NCBI GenBank assembly: GCA_047967505.1
Contig: CM106538.1
Reading direction: 5' to 3' (one strand)
From: Dipteris shenzhenensis
Lineage: Eukaryota > Polypodiophyta > Polypodiopsida > Gleicheniales
DNA length: 64,000 nucleotides
The notes below the pieces were generated by a model, which ran no database searches, was not told where the DNA came from, and saw only the letters and a list, made by a program, of their open reading frames with translations. A program made the translations under genes and the position numbers. Shown here piece by piece: positions 56,829-64,000 of this stretch. The first letter of the stretch is position 1. Each line of letters opens with the position of its first letter.

Positions 56829-58889
56829 TTAACATCTCTAAAAGGCCAAACGGCCTATGAGACTAAAACAGTTGATACATCTACTAGTGTTGTCTCATCA
56901 AAGAGAACAACAAAATAAATAAGCTGAAGGCTGAGAGCTACTAAAGGTACTTACAGTCAGAGGGATTGCAAGTGACCCAAAACTAATGAAATACCAAGCA
57001 AGTATTTACTAAAAGTACCAATTGATCAGCATAGGCAGAAAACTAATCAATAAAAGGGTTGCACTCTTCTTATGTCAAAAATCCCAATCATGGGCAGCTC
57101 TAGGATCTCATAACTCGGTGCCACACGTTTCCTGTGTTTGGCAATGATGGCACGGATCCGATGAAGATATGGGTGCCGGGCACGGGGTCTTGGGAGCCTG
57201 GGCCTCCGTGACCTGGATATGGCGATGGCTCGGTCCAAAATCACACCACTAGAGTGTGGCAATCTGCCTGTGTGTGATAAGGTGGTGGTGGCGCCAGGGG
57301 TTTCTGATGGCGAGGAGGGCATAAAACTAGCTAAGGTGCTGGCAGTGAAGAAGTCTCTGAGTGTACTTTGCCTGGGTGGGGCTGGTCTCGGCTGTCTGTC
57401 TCCCAACAAAGTCTCTCTATGTCGCTTGAGCTCTGATAAAAACAAACCCAAGCATTTTTTATCTTCGTACTCCATCACCCTACGGAGTGGGCCAAATCCT
57501 TTTCTGAATAGACAGTGGTATCTGCCTCGGATTTCATAATATACCGTGCATCTACATACGTAATGCTCCTCTGTCCCCTCCTCCTGCTGGCATAACTGAC
57601 ATATCCGATCCTGAGGGGCTGTGTGGGTGTATCTCCCTGTCTCTATCCTCAACTAATGTGATGAGGTTCGAATTTGGCCAATAATACTACGTAGCCTGTG
57701 AGATAGGTGTGTGTCCATGTATGCTGGCCTGGCTATAAGTTCATCTGGAGATAGATGAAGAAAATGGCTTTGGTAGTATGCCATCTTCTTCCCTAAGGGC
57801 TCATGTGGTCTACTAGTCCAGGTTCTCTCAGTCTCCAATTTGACAATATCAGCTCTAATGATCTTGTTTCGGTCATGGCGAGACATGTCTAACTTGGGAC
57901 AATCCAAACTGTATTGAAAGGGTGGGAGTGCATCCATTGTCAACTCATGCTCTACAAACCATCTCTGTAGCTGAGCATACCAGCACCATGTTCGACCCTC
58001 CTCTGCTAGCTGCCTGGATGATATCATAGCCAACCGTGCATATCTGGAGCTAGGTAGATCCCACAATCTATGTATGCAAGTTACTGCCTGGAACAGAGCC
58101 TCAGTCACTAGTGGAGCAGCTGCTAATTCAGCTCGTATTATCGGATGGCTTGCTCCGGATCATGCGGGCAATCAATGTCACTAATGGCCTTTCCAATCTC
58201 CTCCACTCAGTTGCACCCCCTACACTGGGGCCCCATATAGTTGCACCGTAAAATAATGTGGGCACCACCAATGTCTCAAACAACCATAATTTTGTGCGTG
58301 GCTCTTGAAATTGTACATGTGCACACTGTCTCTCTAGTGCCCCCAAAGCTGCATAGCCTCTATCCAATCTGGCATCAATCGCGGCTCTCAGTGAAAATTG
58401 TCGACCAGAAAAGATCACGCCGAGGTACACATAAGATCGTACCTGCTCTACTGTCTCACCTTTGAAAGTGTACTGTTGTGCTGAGCGCGTCACCCAAGCC
58501 TGTGTAGTATTAAATACCATCACCTTGGTTTTCCCAGGTTTACTGTTAGATCCTTGTCCTCACAAAAAGCCTGTAGCGCATCTAAATGTCTTTGTAATCC
58601 TTTCGGAGAATCTGCAATCAAAACTACATCATCTGCATAGAGCAGAATGGGTATCAACACTCCTGCTAGGCTGGCTCCGGGTCCTCCTATCCTGTTGATA
58701 TACTCTGAGAGCTCATCAATGTATATGCCAAATAGTGTGGGAGAGAGAGGGCACCCCTGCTTCACGCCAATAGTACTCATAACTGCATTTGACAGCCCTC
58801 TAGGTGCTCTAACTCGGCCCATCACCGTCTCGTACAAGGCATATATCCCCCACTGCATCTCATGTGGTACTCCAATATCATGTAGTCTT
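56801..58889 (-). mobile_element. LINE-B copy with (GATA)n tail, cut by copia element 3
   Basis: On the minus strand the element ends GTTAATA followed by (TCTA)n, seen as GATAGATA at 56,803-56,827. Its coding part runs from RT to the zinc region and C-terminal extension. Its upstream end is cut exactly where the copia LTR begins (58,890). Confidence 0.88.
57047..58889 (-). pseudogene. LINE-B RT to C-terminus
   Basis: From right to left: GVKQGCPLSPTLFGIYIDEL (58,715-58,775), ILLYADDVVLIADS (58,610-58,652), a frame change near 58,525, SYVYLGVIFSGRQFSLRAAI, IARMIRSKPS (near 58,140), another frame change, then CQLCQQEEGTEEHYVCRC (57,545-57,600, zinc C-x2-C...H-x4-C) and the C-terminal extension. 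This is among the least damaged LINE-B copies in the zinc region. The YADD catalytic pair is intact. Confidence 0.9.
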
Positions 58890-59053
58890 TGTTGGGGTAA
58901 AGGCACATTGCCACCCTTTAAAAGTTATGACCCCTATGACTGTCTTAATCCTAATAAAACCTTTGAGTTTGTGGTGTGGCTCAACACTTTTTACACACCC
59001 ACACTTCTTGTGTCTCCCTCTCCTAACGTTCCACCTCCTCTCTTTCCCTCACA
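58890..59053 (+). repeat. Copia element 3, 5' LTR, 164 bp
   Basis: It starts TGTTGGGGTAAAGG inside LINE-B sequence and ends CCCTCACA two bases before the PBS. The 3' partner lies beyond the window, so the start is inferred from the LINE junction and the TG/CA rule. Confidence 0.75.
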
Positions 59054-59055
59054 AG

Positions 59056-59067
59056 TGGTATCAGAGC
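59056..59067 (+). promoter_or_regulatory. Primer-binding site of copia element 3
   Basis: TGGTATCAGAGC, complementary to initiator tRNA-Met, lies two bases after the LTR end. Confidence 0.92.
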
Positions 59068-60755
59068 CACTCTCTCACTCCGGTCTACCCCTCCCTCTAC
59101 CCCTTCCTCTCCCCTTGGGCCTCGTGCCCTCAACAGCGAGCAGGGCAGCAGCAAGCCAGGGCACCCGCCGCGCGCAGCAGGTGCGCGAGCACCCATAGCT
59201 GCAGCAGCAGCTAGCTGCTACCCGCTACACGGCGGCCGCAGCCTACCAGGCGGGCGCAACCAGCGCGCAGCACTGGCCGCGCACAGCCAGTCGACCGGCT
59301 GCAAGGCAACAGCCGCGACCAGTCGTACAGCCAGCCGTACCGGCTGTACGGACGCCGCGACAGGTACAGCCAGCCGTACCGGCTGTACGGACGCGTGCAA
59401 GTACAAGGTACAGCTGTACCGACTGTACCCTCAGCCAAAATTTCGACAATTTTTTTTGGGGATCCGTGCCCTTGCAAGTACAAGGTACAGCAGGTACACT
59501 GTGCAAGCACAGCAGGTACTTGTAGGTACAGCAGGCACGGAAATTTTTTTTTGGGGGAAGAAGGAAAAAGTGAGAGCACTCTGCTCTTTTGCATGGTACT
59601 TGCAAGTACACGCAGGTACAAAAGTACAACGAGGTTTTTTCTTGATGCATTCCCGGAATTTTTTTTTCAGTTCTAGAACTGTGTGTTTGAGGTACAGCAA
59701 GTACACTCGTGTCCCTCGTGCTTGAGGTGACTAGTGCCACAGTGTGTGGTGGTTGCACAGTTATTTTGTTTCGGGAAGGTCAGATGCCTTAATTTGCAGA
59801 GGGCTTTTATGCTTTTGCTGAGTGCAAGTCTCAGTTTTTGGGTGACAATTTCATAGGGCTTTTGCCTGGAAGTGTATGCAGTGTATGCCTTGAGGCAGTG
59901 TGGAGCCAGGGTGCCCACATTGGTCTCGTTTTTGGCAGTGTATCAGTGACATTTCTTTGCAGGTCACAATTTGTGTACGACACTTTGAAAATCTCAGTTG
60001 AGCCACGCTTGGCCAGGGCGCATCGAGTTTACTCGGTCCCTAACTGTCCATCGTTGACAATGCTCAAAAGATCTTCTTTTCGGTGTTTGTACGTTGGGAT
60101 CTGTGTTGCCACTGTGCACACAGGCAGTTTATGCATTACTTTGTCAGGTGAAAGTGCCAGGAGAGCGCTGTATTTTGTATGCTACCTCAGTGTTGAGGTG
60201 TTTTTCACTTGGTACAGGTGTCAAATCAAGGGGCTTTTGCCCAGATTTTGCTTGTGAGCACTTGAGTTATTGTTTGAGAACTTCAGATGCCTTTTATCCC
60301 CTTGGTAGAAGGGTGATTGTTTGGGATTTGTCCCATACTTTGTTGCAGGTTTGTGACAGGCTGAGGTGTTTGGAGCCTTTTTCAGTGAACAAAACAGTGT
60401 ATGACAAGTGGTTTATGCATATAAAATCAGTGCAATACCTCATCTGAGGTGGGAGAAGTGTCCAGGACAGCAGTGTTTTGTGCTTCGTCAGATGATGATG
60501 CACTGATAAAACACTTGTGGAACAGCTGCAGCATTCTGTAGTTACTGTTTTATGCCTATTTGAGCACGGTACAGTGTGTCAGAAGGTACAGTGACTAGAG
60601 GGAAAATTTTCTGTTTTGCTGCAGATTTTTTGACAGTAAAAAACAGCACTATTGTGAGTGCTCCTGGCTCTTGATAGAGCAGGTTTTCTGAGAAATCAGA
60701 ATTTTATTTAGTCATTTTTTGACTTACAGGGAGTCAGTAACTTCCCTTGTCTGAT
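59068..60755 (+). other. Long leader of copia element 3 with GTAC-rich palindromes
   Basis: About 1.7 kb separates the PBS from the gag ATG. A 31-bp unit is repeated at 59,325-59,355 and 59,364-59,394. Each unit contains GTACAGCC...GGCTGTAC arms. GGTACAGCTGTACC (59,407-59,420) is a perfect palindrome. The rest is T/G-rich with short unrelated frames. A splice-acceptor-like TTGACTTACAG ends at about 60,729, just before the gag start, so the leader might be spliced. That is inference. Confidence 0.7.
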
Positions 60756-63700
60756 ATGGCATCAGGGGGAAGTGAATCCTCAATACTGAACATAAAGAAA
60801 TTGGAAGGGGCACACAATTATGCATTATGGGCAGAACAGTGTTTGAATGTACTTCTGCTAAAGAAGATTTCTAAGCCCATAAGGGTGAAGGGTGTCAAGC
60901 CATCTGGGATGGCAGATGATGAGTGGGAGGAGCTTGATTTGTCCGCAAGGGCGGCTATCATGCTTACTCTCACTGATTCTCTTGTGTTCAATGTTCAGGC
61001 AGAAAAGACCTCTTATGGCCTATGGCAGAGGCTAGAAGAGTTGTATGCCCAAAAGAGTTCAGCCAGTAAGGTTTATTGGTTGAAGAAGCTTGTCGACCTT
61101 CGCATGAAGGAAGGTACAGCTATGACCTCACACTTGAGTGAGTTCAATGCCATCTTTACACAGCTTATCGCACAGGGATTGAACCTTGATGAGGAGTTCA
61201 AGGCTACTTCTTGTTGTGTACCCTCCCTGAGAGTTGGGACACTTTCAAGACCACCCTGTCAAATTCAAATATCACTCTTATGTATGCTGATGTGGAGAGC
61301 TCTCTCCTTATGGAGGAGATGAGCAGGAAGAATAATATGGGCAGCAAGTCTTCCGATGCTTTGCAGGTACAGGAAAGAGGTAGGACTCAGTAGAAGGGGA
61401 GATCTGCTGGCAAGTCCAAATCCCGCAGTCATTCCCGTGGCAAAAAGGATATTGAATGCTTTTACTGTGGCAAGAAGGGACATGTGAAGTCCAAGTGCTT
61501 CAAGTTTATACGGGATCAGAAAGCCAAGAAGGCTGAGACAAAGGATGCAGGCAGTGGAAGCAAAGGCAAAGGCAAGGCCAAGGCAGATGACTTGGATGCA
61601 GTGAATGTTGCAGCAGAGGACAGTGACAGTGACAGACATGATGTATTATGTTCTTCTGCTGTAATTGCACATACATTGGTTGTTGATGGCCACGACATGC
61701 ACACCTGGCTCTTGGATTCAGGTGCTTCTGTTCATGTTACGCCTCATAGGGAGTGGTTTACTTCCTACACAGGTACTCATGGAGTTGTTCACCTTGGGAA
61801 CAACTATGAATGTCAGATTGCAGGGATTGGCAGTATACAGATAGTATTCCCTGACGGACGCATATTTATGCTTGATGGTGTTCGCCATGTGCCACAAATC
61901 AAGAAAAATCTGATTAGCACTGGCTTGTTGGATGACAATGGTTATCACACCACATTTGGGGATTCCAAATGGGTAATTACTGATGGCCAGGTTGTAGTGG
62001 CTGAGGGTTATAAGAGTGATACCTTGTACCCTCTTTATGTTTCCAGTGTAGGTAATCATGTTGTTGCCATAACCGAGCTGCCAAAGGTTTCATTGTGGCA
62101 TAGCCGGTTGGGACACATGTCCGTTAAAGGAATGCAAGAACTGTCACGTTTGGGTTATCTGCCGTCTCTTTCATTTTCAGATTTGCCTACTTGTGATCAT
62201 TGCATTTTTGGAAAGCATTCTATGACTCCTCATAAGAGGAGAACTCCCTAGAATAGAGCACCGCTTGATCTAGTGCACACTGATTTGTGTGAGATGCCAC
62301 AGCTATCACTAGGGGGTGCAAAGTATTTCATTACTTTTATTGATGATGCCACATGCAAAGTGTGGGTCTATTTCTTGAAGCATAAGAGCGATGCCTTAGA
62401 TGCTTTCAAGAAGTTTGTCGCTCAGGTTGAGAATCGGATAGGACGCAGGCTGAAATGCCTCAGATCTGATAATGGGGGTGAGTATGTGTCACATACTTTT
62501 GTACAGTTATGCGAAGCTAAGGGCATTAAACAGGAACTCACAGCCCCTCATAATGCATCTCAAAATGGTGTGAGTGAGCGGATGAATCGAACTATTCAGG
62601 AGAAAGTTCGATGTATGTTGTCTTATGCTGCATTGCCCCATGGCTTTTGGGCAGAAGCCGTGCAAACAGCAGTTCACCTAATTAACAGGTCGCCGAACAA
62701 GGCTTTGGAGTTGAAAGTGCCAGAGGAGGTGTGGTCTGGCAAGCCACCTTCATATAAGCACTTACGTGTGTTTGGCTGCGAGTGCTTTGCTCATGTACGC
62801 AAAGAACTGCGCACCAAACTGGAGCCAAAGTCTTTCAGATGCATCTTCATGGGTTACGGTGACGAAGGTGAAATGGGGTACCGGTTATGGGATCCTGTCA
62901 AACGGAAGATTATACGCAGCAATGACGTCATCTTTAAAGAGGATTGTGTACACAGAGAACCCGTGCAACCTGCGGAATACAGGAGGGTTGTCTATGATGA
63001 TGTCGGACAGCAAAGAATGCCCATTAATATGCAGCAGCAGGCTGCTGTAAATAACCCTGTTCAAGAGGGTATACAGGCTGAAAATCAGCCAGACAATTTT
63101 GCCAATGATGCACCACTGGATATGCCAGCAAATGGTGCTGTAGAACAGCCAAATATGGTGGTACAGCCACCCGTCATGCATGACGAACAGGCTAGACAGC
63201 AGCCTAATACGGAACATTTTGTTAGGAGGAGCACGCGTGTACAACGGCCTCCTGACAGGTTTGTTCCAGGAGCCAATAATGTGGCTGATTTTATCATGCT
63301 GACAGATTGTGGTGAGCCTTCCAGCTTCAGGGAAGCTATGGGAAGAACAGAGAAAAGGAAGTGGGAGAAAGCCATGCAGTCAGAAATGGACTCCCTACTT
63401 CAAAATGATACATGGGACTTGGTGCAGCTACCTGTAGGCAGAAAGGTTTTGCTGTGCAAGTGGGTTTACAAAGTCAAAGTGGATTCAAATGCTTTACCGA
63501 GGTATAAGGCCAGATTGGTTGCCAAGGGATTTAAGCAGGAGAAGGGCATTGACTTTGATGAGATCTTTTCCCCCGTAGTCAAGATGACTACTTTGAGAGC
63601 AGTGTTAGCTCTTGTTGCTCATGAGGACATGGATTTATGTCAGATGGATGTGAAGACTGCTTTTCTTCACGGAGATCTCCATGATGAGATCTACATGAGT

Positions 63701-64000
63701 CAGCCAGAGGGATATGCTGTTAAAGGGAAAGAGCAGATTGTGTGTAAGCTCAAGAGGAGCTTGTATGGACTCAAGCAGGCGCCAAGAGAATGGTACAAGA
63801 AGTTTGATGCCTTCATGCAGTCCCAAGGGTATCATAGGTGTGAGACCGATCACTGCTTGTACACCAAACGGGCAAAGGATGGCAGTTTGATGCTACTCAT
63901 TCTATATGTGGATGACATGCTGATTGCCAGCAAATCTCAGCAGGAGATTAGTGCTTTGAAGAAGCAACTGCATAAGTCTTTTGACATGAAAGACACGGGT
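60756..64000 (+). pseudogene. Copia element 3 gag-pol polyprotein, lightly damaged, partial
   Basis: The start ATG at 60,756 opens the gag domain (KKLEGAHNYALWAEQCLNVL). A frameshift lies near 61,200 and a TAG at 61,391. The zinc knuckle CFYCGKKGHVKSKC (CX2CX4HX4C, 61,457-61,498) follows. The protease has LLDSGASVHVT (about 61,711-61,743). The GAG-pre-integrase block (LWHSRLGHMSVKGMQELS, about 62,093-62,146) precedes a TAG at 62,249. From 62,252 the frame is open to the window end: integrase (TDLCEMP, RSDNGGEYV, NGVSERMNRTIQ; DDE-type core), its C-terminal region, then RT (KWVYKVKVDSNALPRYKARL, MDVKTAFLHGDL, YGLKQAPREWY, YVDDMLIAS). RNase H lies beyond the edge. Confidence 0.93.

Larger units (their letters stand above)
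58890..64000 (+). mobile_element. Ty1/copia element 3, near-intact, right end outside window
   Basis: LTR 58,890-59,053, PBS 59,056-59,067, a long leader, then gag, protease, integrase and RT in copia order on one strand. The window ends inside the RT just after YVDDML. It interrupts a LINE-B RT. It is the youngest-looking element here, with one frameshift and two stops in ~3.2 kb of coding sequence. Confidence 0.92.

Noticed and set aside
59838-60257. 139-codon frame in the copia leader
   Set aside because: No domain is recognised and it overlaps other frames of similar length. A long T/G-rich leader yields such frames by chance.

Overview
The window is plant nuclear DNA made almost entirely of old, nested retrotransposons, with part of one host gene. 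The evidence for a land plant is: two LINE families, one with the zf-RVT C-terminus usual in plant L1 elements; Ty1/copia and Ty3/gypsy elements primed by initiator tRNA-Met (TGGTATCAGAGC or its complement at 36,811, 51,336 and 59,056); and a RUS/DUF647 gene with GT-AG introns. A homosporous fern or similar large repeat-rich genome would fit, but that is inference. I see no rRNA, tRNA, CRISPR or bacterial-type operon.

Layout. 1-9,755: LINE-A copy; minus-strand copia debris; two LTR-like direct repeats, one split by a LINE-A copy with a 16-bp target-site duplication; a gypsy LTR; LINE ORF1 and gypsy integrase fragments. 9,756-16,702: a Penelope-like element (PLE) with two ~0.5-kb direct repeats (pseudo-LTRs) and a decayed reverse transcriptase, split by a 3.5-kb LINE-B copy. 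17,020-20,850: internally deleted copia. 21,060-30,700: LINE-A and LINE-B pieces, an unassigned block (21,500-23,770), a LINE-B/LINE-A chimera (23,775-27,165), a gypsy RT scrap, and three minus-strand LINE-B fragments. 30,715-40,553: ~600-bp pyrimidine tract, LINE ORF1, a minus-strand gypsy element with paired LTRs but no RT core (32,405-38,007), then a LINE-A 3' half. 40,560-42,520: LINE-B and copia remnants.

44,132-53,133 holds eight phase-consistent exons of a RUS-family (DUF647) host gene on the plus strand. One of its introns is 7,463 bp and contains three LINE-B fragments and a minus-strand copia element. Upstream exons were not found, and the 3' end is uncertain.

53,780-64,000 is a nested stack: gypsy pol and 3' LTR, a minus-strand LINE-B with a (GATA)n tail next to that LTR, then a copia element inserted in the LINE-B RT. 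This copia is the best-preserved element in the window (164-bp LTR, PBS, ~1.7-kb leader, long gag-pol) and runs off the right edge.

The LINE-A family ends in poly(A). LINE-B ends in tetranucleotide tails after a TTAATA-like motif. Apart from the RUS exons, every coding region I recognise is a retroelement, and nearly all carry stops or frameshifts.
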